DNA of 57,040 nt from positions 1 through 57,040 of the forward strand of contig DDWD01000222.1 in assembly GCA_002345825.1 (NCBI GenBank). The letters run 5' to 3'. The notes under the pieces were generated by a model. The model saw nothing but the letters and a program-made list of their open reading frames with translations. It was not told the DNA's origin and made no database searches. The DNA comes from Bacteroidales bacterium UBA2295 (GTDB taxonomy: Bacteria > Bacteroidota > Bacteroidia > Bacteroidales > Tenuifilaceae). Both the position numbers and the translations under genes were made by a program. Position 1 is the first letter of the stretch. Each line of letters starts with the position of its first letter. This document shows, one piece after another, positions 8,530 to 17,437 of this stretch.

Positions 8530-9611
8530 TTAAATGATTTTATTTTGTCAGGATTATTAATAATTTCTTTCATACTTGCCGGGAAGTTAATTATTAACCA
8601 AGTACAGAAAGAGATAGGATCAATTACCTCATCTAGTAACTGATTGAGGTTAATTGCATTCTCTCTAGTTTTAATTAAATTTTTCAATTCTTTGTGAAGT
8701 GATATTAAAGAACTTTCAATTGCATCACTTGTGGTGCTATAGTTATTTACCAATCCATATAAATTTTCTTGCTGACTGGTATAACCTCTACCAATTGGAT
8801 CTAAAAAGTAAGCTGGAGTTCCCATCATAGCACACTCTGAGGCCATAGTAGCACTTTCGCCATAGAAAATGGACGCATAGTAAAGCGCATCGTGCATATA
8901 CTGTGGGGATAATGAGAACCTATACTGTTCAAGTTCTAATGGCAACGGTTTTTCTGATGAGATGAAAACCTTTCCGTACTCTAATAAGAGATTAACGAGC
9001 CTTATCTTAAACTCATCGGAAAGTCCTGTAAGCCCCCTGTCGTGATGAGCCTGCCACGATACGAACCTAAGTATAAAAAACTTCTCGCCCTCGTCAACTC
9101 CTAACATTTTTAAAACGGATGGATTGGGAGAAAACCTTCTGGGATGCAGGTACCAGGTTTCAATATAGCCAGGATATCGAAAATGATATCGGGGAAATGT
9201 TTTACGGTAGGATGTTGATGTGAAAAAATACTTGATAAATGGAACGGCAAGTTTGTCGGCAAAGCCTGAGTTTTCGGTATCGGCAAAACCGAAATGAGGT
9301 ATTCCTTTTAAGAAGGCATAGTGAGCGCTATGGGGCGAGTTTCGGCTAAGAATTATGTTGGGTTTAAATTTATTTGCTAACAAAAAGTACTTTAGATTGA
9401 ACAACGGAATAGTAAGCAGTTTACGCATTAACCCATTAGGTGTTTTGGCAAAAACTTTATATGGCAATTTGTATGCATCCATTAACTCAATTACAATATC
9501 CTTTTTTTTTGCCAGAAAAAGCACGTCGCAGTCCTTTTCTATAAGGGCAATATAAAGATGTTTAAACTGGTGCACATCGTTGGGATGGCCAACCTCTATT
9601 AAAATATTCAT
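8526..9611 (-). CDS. DUF354-family glycosyltransferase-like protein
   Basis: A 361-residue protein of the DUF354 family, recognisable by its start (MNILIEVGHPNDVHQFKHL) and the GT-B-like architecture. Features include FGFADTENS, a mid-protein FRFVSWQAHHDRG, and a C-terminal GESATMASECAMMGTPA segment resembling the nucleotide-sugar binding region of MurG/WecB-like folds. Members are frequent in surface polysaccharide loci of Bacteria and Archaea without an assigned reaction. Overlap with the ATP-grasp gene implies coupled translation. Confidence 0.8.
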   Translation of the reverse strand: MNILIEVGHPNDVHQFKHLYIALIEKDCDVLFLAKKKDIVIELMDAYKLPYKVFAKTPNGLMRKLLTIPLFNLKYFLLANKFKPNIILSRNSPHSAHYAFLKGIPHFGFADTENSGFADKLAVPFIKYFFTSTSYRKTFPRYHFRYPGYIETWYLHPRRFSPNPSVLKMLGVDEGEKFFILRFVSWQAHHDRGLTGLSDEFKIRLVNLLLEYGKVFISSEKPLPLELEQYRFSLSPQYMHDALYYASIFYGESATMASECAMMGTPAYFLDPIGRGYTSQQENLYGLVNNYSTTSDAIESSLISLHKELKNLIKTRENAINLNQLLDEVIDPISFCTWLIINFPASMKEIINNPDKIKSFK

Positions 9612-9614
9612 CCT

Positions 9615-10598
9615 TTAATTAATAATTAGCCTAGTGTATATCGTAACTAACCTCTTTGCTACTGAATTTATATCCAAGCCTAAATCAAGAAGACGACACC
9701 TTCCGTTTGATTTTACGTCCTTTTCTAGAAGTTCAATAAGCAATTCTGAGATTTCCAGTGGGTTAAAACTGCTCGTACATAAGCAACCTCGAGTTTCTTT
9801 AAACAGGTAAGGAACATCACCAACAGGAGTAGAAACAATCGGGGTGTTGCAGGCCATTGCTTCCTTAATGACGTTTGGTGAACCTTCGCTTAATGATGTC
9901 AATAGAAATACATCTGCAGCATTATAATAATAATAGAGCAATTCGTTGGGTATGCCATTAATGTATAGAAAATGAATGTTAGGATATTTCATTTTAATTT
10001 TTGACATTACCTCTTTTGCAATTGAAAATCCCTTGACTTTCCTATCTGTATTACCAATCCAAAGTATAATTTTATTATCTGTAGGTAATTTTAAATATTT
10101 TCGGGCAGATTCTTTTTTCAATGGTTTAAACAAATCTAAATTAACTCCATTTGGAAGGATGCTAGATTTGCTTTGTATGCCCTTAACAAAGCGAGATAGA
10201 TTGGAAGATTTAAAGATAGAATAATCAAAAAGGAAACGAGCGAAAAATCGGTGCAAAAATACCGTTAACCAGATTATTGGATTATATCGATTCTCTTGAT
10301 CGGGAACAAACTCGGATTCTCCCATAAAGGAAACTATAATCTTTTCGTTCTGTCGAGCAAGGACTGAAATAACCCCACAAAACCCATAGTGGGCATGAAT
10401 AATATCAAATTTTCTGCTTCTTATTTTATTTCTTAGAGGGGCAACATTATTTAAATACCCTTTAACTCCTTTGCCTTTAATTTGATAAAAATCCAAATCA
10501 ACACCTTCCTTAATAAGGGAATTTGCCTGCGAACGAATAAAGGCAGGCATAATATTGTGATATTTTGAATTTCCGCTTGTTACAAAAAGAATATTCAC
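9615..10598 (-). CDS. Glycosyltransferase family 4
   Basis: A 327-residue GT-B glycosyltransferase. The donor-binding domain has LPNGVNLDLFKP, KIILWIGNTDRKVKG, and a C-terminal LLTSLSEGSPNVIKEAMACN segment carrying the conserved E-x7-E motif of retaining GT4 enzymes. It would add one sugar to the lipid-linked repeat unit at the cytoplasmic membrane face. It lies three bases ahead of the DUF354 gene and 54 bases after the asparagine-synthase-like gene. Confidence 0.88.
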   Translation of the reverse strand: MNILFVTSGNSKYHNIMPAFIRSQANSLIKEGVDLDFYQIKGKGVKGYLNNVAPLRNKIRSRKFDIIHAHYGFCGVISVLARQNEKIIVSFMGESEFVPDQENRYNPIIWLTVFLHRFFARFLFDYSIFKSSNLSRFVKGIQSKSSILPNGVNLDLFKPLKKESARKYLKLPTDNKIILWIGNTDRKVKGFSIAKEVMSKIKMKYPNIHFLYINGIPNELLYYYYNAADVFLLTSLSEGSPNVIKEAMACNTPIVSTPVGDVPYLFKETRGCLCTSSFNPLEISELLIELLEKDVKSNGRCRLLDLGLDINSVAKRLVTIYTRLIIN

Positions 10599-10652
10599 TT
10601 TACTTTTTTGAGTGGTTTTGTAGATAAGTTTTAACGATTAATGATGCGGATT

Positions 10653-12488
10653 TTAAGAATATAACTCTTTGATATTATTACACCAGTAAAACAATGAGAG
10701 GTGATCCTCCTTTGAAATATGAGTATTTTCGTTGATTAAAAAAGGATTATTCTTTTGCTCGCCAATTATTAAATTATTAAATGTGTCATTAAGTGTTTTG
10801 GTGCTAAAGACATCAGGATTCTGTGAAAACTTTTTGAGTATTCTTTTTTTGTATATAATCTTTAACATACCAAACAAGGAAGAAGTATCCCTCATCGAAA
10901 ACCCCCTAGAACTCTGATATTTGGTTAGTGAAACTTTGTTGCGACGAGTCAACTCATAGTATAGCCATGAGCTTTGAGCCTGCAATGCCAACTTAGGTTT
11001 AACAAAATCGAAGCGCGATACCATGTATTTTGTTCTGGCAAATGATTTTAAAAGATCGAAATCGATAAATGGCGAGTAGCACCATACAAAATCATTGTAG
11101 CTATTAACCTCGTTTCCAAAATACTTCCTTAGGTTTACAGAAAAACGGAAAGCAAAATACTTCTCGCCTAGCGTTGTGTATTGGCTAAACCTTTTGCTAA
11201 ATGCCGAAAGTCGACGTTCAAGTTCATTTATTATATTACTTCTATCATCTCCAAAAAGATTAATGATATCTGTTTGAACAAACCGATGCAGGGTATTAGA
11301 AATATTAAAATTTGTGGCAATAAGGTCAACCGCATTTTTGGAGATTACAGCACCACCCTGTGGTTTACCCACCTTCAATATCTCATCGCCAAAAATACCC
11401 GTTAGAAGCCAAGGTGAATTTTGTCCAATTTGTTTTACTGTATGCACATAGTGGGTTCTCTTGTAATTCCTTGTGCCGCTGGAAAGCATTATGGTGTTTT
11501 TGGCATCCTCCAAAAAGTGATTGTCGAGATATTGTTGGTCGAGCAAGAAAGGTGAATAGCTAAAACCTTCTGAACTTGCAATATGCTGCGGTATAGTGAT
11601 ATCGGGTGCAGTTGGTGCACCAAATGAGTAGGATTTGAAGCGGCTGGTGTACTTGGGTAGTAAATAGGATAGTGCAACCCTACTGTCCCACCCACCGGTT
11701 AATGAAAAGTTGATAGGATTGCTGCTGACATCAAAAAATTTATCAAGGGCGACTTTTAAGCCAGAGTCTATTGCCTCAATACTTTGTTGTTTGTTTAATG
11801 AGTCTAGACCAAAAAGTTCAGATACATCCCAATAATGCCTATTGGTTATTACCTGATCATTAATCTGAACTATGCTCGCATCGGGTAAAGTGTAAATATT
11901 CTTGATGTAGGTGTGGTCTGATATGGGATAGTTAAAGAAAAGATGTTCGGCTATTGTTGTTTGGTCAAAATCAATGTTACCCATTAGACCCGATGCAAGG
12001 ATTGACTCAATTTTTGATGCAAATACTAAAATATTATCATCTTCGTAAATGTATAGCGGAAGGTAACCAAACCTATCGTTAAAAAGCAGTAAGGTTTTTT
12101 GCGGCCTGTCGTATATAAAAATATTGTAATTACCCGTTAAATGGTTTACTATATCTTGCCCGTATCGCTTATATAGGATTGGGATTAGTTTGTGATTAGA
12201 CAAATCGGCAGAGATGCTATTGTCTTTATTCAATAATTCTCTTTCCTCTTCGCTAACAAAAACAAAACCATCAACCACGCAAAATACATCGTGTTCTTTA
12301 TCGTGAATAAAGTTGATATTATCGGTTTGTGCTATGGGCACCACATTGCAAAAGCATACCGTAGGACTCTCGAATTTATTAGACACCTGATTGCCATCAA
12401 ACCTAAGCTTATCGAGCATTCTGCACAATGCCGCATCATATTGTGTGTTAGTTCTTTTCTTGGAAATTATGCCAGCAATGCCTGCCAT
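10653..12488 (-). CDS. Asparagine-synthetase homologue lacking the glutaminase cysteine
   Basis: A 611-residue protein with both domains of class II glutamine-hydrolysing asparagine synthetase. The N-terminal Ntn-type domain covers about residues 1-200, and the ATP-pyrophosphatase domain carries the PP-loop SLTGGWDSR (TGGWDS at 264-269). The nucleophile that should be Cys2 is Ala2: the protein begins MAGIAGI where active enzymes begin MCGI. The codon is clearly GCA. Glutaminase activity should therefore be absent, as in beta-lactam synthetases and some other family members that use another amine or an internal one. In this cluster it may form an amide on the polysaccharide, activating a carboxylate with ATP. 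The adjacent PaaK-like gene ends eight bases upstream. Confidence 0.85.
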   Translation of the reverse strand: MAGIAGIISKKRTNTQYDAALCRMLDKLRFDGNQVSNKFESPTVCFCNVVPIAQTDNINFIHDKEHDVFCVVDGFVFVSEEERELLNKDNSISADLSNHKLIPILYKRYGQDIVNHLTGNYNIFIYDRPQKTLLLFNDRFGYLPLYIYEDDNILVFASKIESILASGLMGNIDFDQTTIAEHLFFNYPISDHTYIKNIYTLPDASIVQINDQVITNRHYWDVSELFGLDSLNKQQSIEAIDSGLKVALDKFFDVSSNPINFSLTGGWDSRVALSYLLPKYTSRFKSYSFGAPTAPDITIPQHIASSEGFSYSPFLLDQQYLDNHFLEDAKNTIMLSSGTRNYKRTHYVHTVKQIGQNSPWLLTGIFGDEILKVGKPQGGAVISKNAVDLIATNFNISNTLHRFVQTDIINLFGDDRSNIINELERRLSAFSKRFSQYTTLGEKYFAFRFSVNLRKYFGNEVNSYNDFVWCYSPFIDFDLLKSFARTKYMVSRFDFVKPKLALQAQSSWLYYELTRRNKVSLTKYQSSRGFSMRDTSSLFGMLKIIYKKRILKKFSQNPDVFSTKTLNDTFNNLIIGEQKNNPFLINENTHISKEDHLSLFYWCNNIKELYS

Positions 12489-12495
12489 ATGTCAA

Positions 12496-13845
12496 TTATA
12501 ACTTTGTTTTATCTATCAAAAGTTTGAACTTCCCGTTAGGGCTTACGGCTATATAATCAACAACTTTAATTTCATAACTAATTTGCCCAGCGAGATATTC
12601 ATCAAGAGCATTTTTAAGCGTTAATTCATCTTTTGTAGAAAGCTGTTCTTTAACCACAAGTTTTATTATAAGTTTATCGGATGCGACTTTCTCTATCTGA
12701 TATTGCCTGATACTAGTAATCTCCTTCAACAAAACACTTCCAAAAAAACTAGGAACTACTAAACGCCCCCCATTAGGAAGTTCAATAATGTCAGAAGTTC
12801 TTCCGCTTACAGTAGTCATAGTGCTAAGAGGCAGATTTGTATCCTCAAAATGGGGACTTTGAGTACCCATATCTCCATTTTTATATCGGATAAGGGGCAT
12901 AATTCTGTTGTCTAAATCAGTAATTATTAGAGGGTGGCTACCATCATCTGTTTTAGTCATAGTTTCGAATTCAACCGCAACATGGGGGTCAATTATGGCA
13001 TACTGATTATTAAATTTATTCTGGTAGGCTATTCCCATTATCTCACCACATCCGAACTCGTCAAATACCGGCCCTATTCTTTTTTCAATTAACTCTTTTT
13101 GATAGTCATGTAAGTTCTCTGCTGTGGTTAAAACGTATTTAATACCTTTTAAAGTAATGTTATTCTTATCCAAGTAATCAGCTAGAAGGAATATAGCATT
13201 TGTATAGCCATCAATAAAATCGAACTTCTTTTTAACGAGCAAGTCTACCAATTCATCAAAACTACTTTCTTCGGTTAGCCTGTACGCAGGAAATTTAAAG
13301 TGGTTAAACATCCAACTTTTCAACTTTGATGAGGGCTTATTCCATACATTTTTTACAACAGCAGGATTTCCCCAAATATGCAGACCTTTGTCTCCGAACC
13401 TATAACCCGCTAAATGCCAACCTAAATAGTGAGCTGCAATACCAGCACTACTACCAAATTCATCATGCAAGTAAAACACTGCTTGCCCGGTAGAACCACT
13501 CGATGAACCTTTATAAATCTTTTTATATATATTCTTTTTATCAATTAAATCGTCATATCGTGTTTGTAAAACTTCTCTCGTTAACGGTGGTATTCTTTGT
13601 AAATCTTCTTTCGATTGAATGTCAGAAGGCTTTATTTTATTGCTGTTAAATAGTTCATTATAAAATTTAGTGTTATTATATGCATGGTTTACTAAGTCTT
13701 GAATTTTCTTATTTTGGTAGTCAACAATATCTTTTGGCCCTTTTTCTAATAATTTGAGATATATATCAAGATATCTTCTAACCATTTGATTTTTTGAATA
13801 GTCAACAAAGGGAAAAGCAATATTTTTAATAAAAAAGTTACGCAT
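12496..13845 (-). CDS. PaaK/CapK-like adenylate-forming enzyme
   Basis: A 449-residue protein of the phenylacetate-CoA ligase/CapK family. The ATP-binding loop YKGSSSGSTGQ is at about residues 111-121. DEFGCGE and a downstream LPLIRYKNGDMG segment match the A5/A7-type motifs of acyl-adenylating enzymes. Members in capsule loci have no firmly assigned substrate; they probably activate a carboxylic acid as an adenylate. Proximity to the asparagine-synthase homologue, ATP-grasp and FabH-like genes fits a polymer-modification role. Confidence 0.85.
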   Translation of the reverse strand: MRNFFIKNIAFPFVDYSKNQMVRRYLDIYLKLLEKGPKDIVDYQNKKIQDLVNHAYNNTKFYNELFNSNKIKPSDIQSKEDLQRIPPLTREVLQTRYDDLIDKKNIYKKIYKGSSSGSTGQAVFYLHDEFGSSAGIAAHYLGWHLAGYRFGDKGLHIWGNPAVVKNVWNKPSSKLKSWMFNHFKFPAYRLTEESSFDELVDLLVKKKFDFIDGYTNAIFLLADYLDKNNITLKGIKYVLTTAENLHDYQKELIEKRIGPVFDEFGCGEIMGIAYQNKFNNQYAIIDPHVAVEFETMTKTDDGSHPLIITDLDNRIMPLIRYKNGDMGTQSPHFEDTNLPLSTMTTVSGRTSDIIELPNGGRLVVPSFFGSVLLKEITSIRQYQIEKVASDKLIIKLVVKEQLSTKDELTLKNALDEYLAGQISYEIKVVDYIAVSPNGKFKLLIDKTKL

Positions 13846-13854
13846 TTTGATTGT

Positions 13855-14991
13855 CTATATATACAATATCTTTTTCAATTCCTTGTTGAACTTTAGCCAT
13901 AGGCGCATAATACAGTCACCTGTGCGTGCTTTAACCATATTAACTAGGTGTTTCTTATTCTTGGCATAAACGTAATTTCCATTAAGGTTTATAAATGAAC
14001 CTAATCCAAACCGAGGAATACGTTTGTATTCCTTCTTATAATCGATTGTTTTATGTCGTTCGGACGAACCAAATGTTGAGGCTTTATATCCTGCCTCTAC
14101 CGAAAGTTTTAAGCTTAAAGCATTATACCCGCCACCAGGCCAACAAAGGTAATCGATTTGTTTGTTTAACTTTTTCTCGAGAATGCGCTTGCTTTCGAAT
14201 ATTTCGTATCGGTAACGTTTCTCCTGTTCCGTATCTGTTTCAAAATTTCCTGGAAATTTCTCAACTAGAATCTGCAGTTCATTAATTATTTCCTGCTTGG
14301 GTTTACCTTGTTGATTATATATTTTTATTGCCGTCTCAACAAGCTGCTTATCGGGAAAATACCTCCGAAGTCCCAGTGCACGACCATTCTCAAATATTGG
14401 ATAGCCCCTTGGGATAAGATCAGTCTGATTTTCGGTGATATAATAGGGTTTTCTTTCGGGATGGGTAAACCAAGCTATCCATTCGTAATTAGGTTGACCT
14501 GTGTATATATCAACAATTTTATTTGATTTAAAATAAAAGTTATGGCTCATACTATGCGACTGGATATCGATAACCCCGCTAACGTCCATTGCTTGTATCT
14601 CGGGCCAGTTCAAAAAACCCAAAGTTTCGAGTTGGTTTTCGTCCGTTTTACCCTCCCATACATCTTCTAAATTTCTTCTAGCATTTTCGCTTGGATCAAC
14701 AAATTCAGGATTAATAAAAATGGTAGCTTTTAGTCCATACTTTTTAAGTATGGGGTAAGCATAAACCCAATTGTCGAGATATCCATCGTCGAATGTTAGC
14801 ACAAGTTTTTTGGAATCCTTCTTGCGCGCTACGGTATTGTATTCGTACCATTCGTTCAGGAAATGTGTGGTGTAGTTATTATCAACTAAAAATTGGCAAA
14901 GGGTTTCAAAGTGTTCAATTGAAACCGAGAGCCAGTGCCAGTACCATGGGCTTTTATCGTTACCAATGCTATGGAGCATTACTACATACAT
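13855..14991 (-). CDS. Polysaccharide deacetylase (NodB fold)
   Basis: A 378-residue protein with the canonical NodB motifs TFDDGY (66-71) and SHSMSH (145-150, with H146 and H150 as metal ligands), then a late motif (YLCWPGGGYN). It is longer than a minimal deacetylase because of an insert around residues 150-250. It starts MYVVMLHSIG with no signal peptide. It probably removes an acetyl group from an amino sugar of the polymer. It follows a GT4 gene by 27 bases in the operon. Confidence 0.87.
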   Translation of the reverse strand: MYVVMLHSIGNDKSPWYWHWLSVSIEHFETLCQFLVDNNYTTHFLNEWYEYNTVARKKDSKKLVLTFDDGYLDNWVYAYPILKKYGLKATIFINPEFVDPSENARRNLEDVWEGKTDENQLETLGFLNWPEIQAMDVSGVIDIQSHSMSHNFYFKSNKIVDIYTGQPNYEWIAWFTHPERKPYYITENQTDLIPRGYPIFENGRALGLRRYFPDKQLVETAIKIYNQQGKPKQEIINELQILVEKFPGNFETDTEQEKRYRYEIFESKRILEKKLNKQIDYLCWPGGGYNALSLKLSVEAGYKASTFGSSERHKTIDYKKEYKRIPRFGLGSFINLNGNYVYAKNKKHLVNMVKARTGDCIMRLWLKFNKELKKILYI

Positions 14992-15018
14992 AGCTTTTTT
15001 AATTTTTAAATGGTTGCT

Positions 15019-16074
15019 TTAAGGGAGTATAAGGTTTTCAAGGTTTTCAACCCTTTTTTCGATAGAAAAGCTATTTTGCACTTTTTTTCTTGCCCGTTGT
15101 CCCATCTCTTTTGTTCTTTTAGGATTATTGATCATATCAATAATCCTAAATGCCATCTGGTTCGTGTCGAATGGGGTAATAATATACCCCGTTTGGTTGT
15201 CTTCAACAATCTCTTTATTACCTCCAACATCAAATGCTACACAAGGTAAACCCGCATATGATGCCTCTAGTAGAGCAAGTGAGAAGTCTTCTCTTAACGA
15301 AGGAAGTACAAAGCAATCGAAATTGGGAAGAAAATCATACGGGTTGGGTACGTATCCATGGAAAACAAAATTATCTATAACGCCATTATCTTTTGCTAGG
15401 GTTTCAAGGTTTTCTTTCTCGGTGCCACTACCAAGTAATATAAATTGAAAGTCATATCCTTTCTTCTGCATTATCAAGGCAACCTCAACTAACAGATGAA
15501 GCTGCTTAACTTTATTAAACCTACCAGCAAATCCAATTTTAAATTTATCACCATCCTCCTCTTTTGCAATCTCTCGGCTAATTTTTTGGTTATCAAAAGA
15601 GTTGTGAATCACAATTAGCTTTTTTTCTGAAATCTTCTCTCTGTATATTTTCTGTCTTTTGTTTTCATACGAGCACGTTACAACAGCACTTGATTTGAAA
15701 CTCACCATTTTTGATAATGCAATATGATACCACTTACGCCATAAACCCAACCCATGCTCAAATGTAAAAAGTTTTGTGTTTGAAAGAAGACAGGCCAGTG
15801 CAGCCACTTTATTTGCCCAAAAGCCATGTGATAGCACAACATCAATATCTTGCCGCTTTACTATGCGATACAACTTTACAAATGCAGTAAGCTGTGACTT
15901 TGTTCGAAGGTTAACAGTTTTTACTAAAGGGTTAATGTGCTCTATAAGTGGACCCTCTACGCCAAAGCATACAGTCACCGTATGGTTTCTATTTGCTAAG
16001 GCATTAGCATCTTGGACTACCTGACGCTCAGCCCCTCCAAGGGTTAGGGTGTTTATAAAAATTAGTATCTTCAA
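15019..16074 (-). CDS. Glycosyltransferase family 4
   Basis: A 351-residue GT-B enzyme. The acceptor-side loop TLGGAERQ is at residues 11-18. The donor domain begins near FKIGFAGRFNKVKQ, and the C-terminal motif is LREDFSLALLEASYAGLPCVAFDVGG. The gene fits assembly of the polysaccharide repeat unit. It is preceded by another glycosyltransferase gene 33 bases away. Sugar specificity is unknown. Confidence 0.9.
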   Translation of the reverse strand: MKILIFINTLTLGGAERQVVQDANALANRNHTVTVCFGVEGPLIEHINPLVKTVNLRTKSQLTAFVKLYRIVKRQDIDVVLSHGFWANKVAALACLLSNTKLFTFEHGLGLWRKWYHIALSKMVSFKSSAVVTCSYENKRQKIYREKISEKKLIVIHNSFDNQKISREIAKEEDGDKFKIGFAGRFNKVKQLHLLVEVALIMQKKGYDFQFILLGSGTEKENLETLAKDNGVIDNFVFHGYVPNPYDFLPNFDCFVLPSLREDFSLALLEASYAGLPCVAFDVGGNKEIVEDNQTGYIITPFDTNQMAFRIIDMINNPKRTKEMGQRARKKVQNSFSIEKRVENLENLILP

Positions 16075-16107
16075 TTATTCTGTTATTAAAAGTGTGGATA
16101 AAAAAGA

Positions 16108-17199
16108 TTAGATCCCGATTTTTTTAAATTGTGTTTCAAACGATAGATTGGATAATGCATAATTTCTTATCTCTTCGTCGGTAAATGTATTTGTAACCCT
16201 GTCAAATTTTTCAAAAACTTTCAGAATATCATCTATAGACTCGTCATTACTCACAATCATCCTGAATGGCAATTCGGTTGGGAAATCAACATCTTTACCA
16301 CAAGCAATGAAAGGAATTCCAACTAAACAGTACTCTCTGGCCTTAAGTACTCCAGAGACATTGAGGTTTATCCTAAACAGCCCCAAGGAGCTAACAGCAA
16401 GGTGTGATTCTGAATAGCTTTTAATAATATAATCGCTGTCTCGTTGTCCCTCAAAACAGACAAATTTCTCAAGATTTAATTTAGTTACTAAGTCTTTAAG
16501 AACTTCGAGGTAATCTCCCTCACCAATAATAGTAAACTTTACTTTATATTTGATTTCATCGGCAAAATTCCATTGGTAAAGCGCCCTGATTATCCTATCA
16601 AATCCATGATAATCTGAAATATTTCCTACACCAACAAGGTTTAAGTATTTATCGGGCCAAACATAGTTTTTCTTTCTTAAGGGCATCCTGTTTAAGTCAA
16701 TACCATTTCCCAGATAAATAGTTCTTTTTCTATTTCCAAATAAAGAATACGCCCCCTCCTCACCATATTGTATTACTTTATTGTATGGCCACATTGTCCA
16801 GGGGCCATTTAGGTAATGCATTAGAACAAATGTGAATTTTTTAAAAGAGCCTCTTCTTTTCTCGTAAATTTCATGAAAGGCTGCTTTTCTTGGGGTAGCT
16901 ACATCTAAACACAAGTATTTTCCTTGTAATCTGGCAATTACAAGAAAGGGTATAGCGTAGATATTTGAAAGATTTAAACTGCGAATTATAATAAATTTTG
17001 CATCAGTTTTAATTAGAGTTAACATTAAGGCAAGTATACTTTTTAGCTGTTTTTGGGGACGGTGAAAAATTTCTGTATTAAATCCATTATTTCTGGCAGC
17101 TTGAACAAAACCTTGAACCTTAAAGTGCACACCAGGCTCTGTGTTTTGATTATAGGTTGCAAGATATAGTAGTTTTTTTGCACTTCTCATTTTGTTCAA
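16108..17199 (-). CDS. Glycosyltransferase (GT-B type)
   Basis: A 363-residue protein with a weaker GT4-like pattern: VGVGNISDYHGFDRIIRAL in the donor domain, then a CFEGQRDSDYI segment and a short end. A basic, hydrophobic middle part could associate with the membrane. It is the first of the glycosyltransferase genes downstream of the flippase. A 238-base AT-rich gap precedes it (17200-17437), in which I see no gene; an internal promoter is possible. Classification is less certain than for the neighbouring GT4 genes. Confidence 0.75.
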   Translation of the reverse strand: MNKMRSAKKLLYLATYNQNTEPGVHFKVQGFVQAARNNGFNTEIFHRPQKQLKSILALMLTLIKTDAKFIIIRSLNLSNIYAIPFLVIARLQGKYLCLDVATPRKAAFHEIYEKRRGSFKKFTFVLMHYLNGPWTMWPYNKVIQYGEEGAYSLFGNRKRTIYLGNGIDLNRMPLRKKNYVWPDKYLNLVGVGNISDYHGFDRIIRALYQWNFADEIKYKVKFTIIGEGDYLEVLKDLVTKLNLEKFVCFEGQRDSDYIIKSYSESHLAVSSLGLFRINLNVSGVLKAREYCLVGIPFIACGKDVDFPTELPFRMIVSNDESIDDILKVFEKFDRVTNTFTDEEIRNYALSNLSFETQFKKIGI

Positions 17200-17437
17200 T
17201 TTATTTGCAAATTTTCTATTTCGTTATATATATGAAAAAATGTCTTTAAATAATATTGTGTATTTGTTGAACATTATAATTCGATTTGATTGGTTTTCAC
17301 ATGATGACTTTTCCATATTAATCGACACATTATTATTCCTCCATTAAAGGAGTGGTTTAGGGTTAGCACATATATTAAAAATGGACATACTCATCAAAAT
17401 ATTTTCTTTTGGTTTACAAAAGCTCAATAAACTTTGA

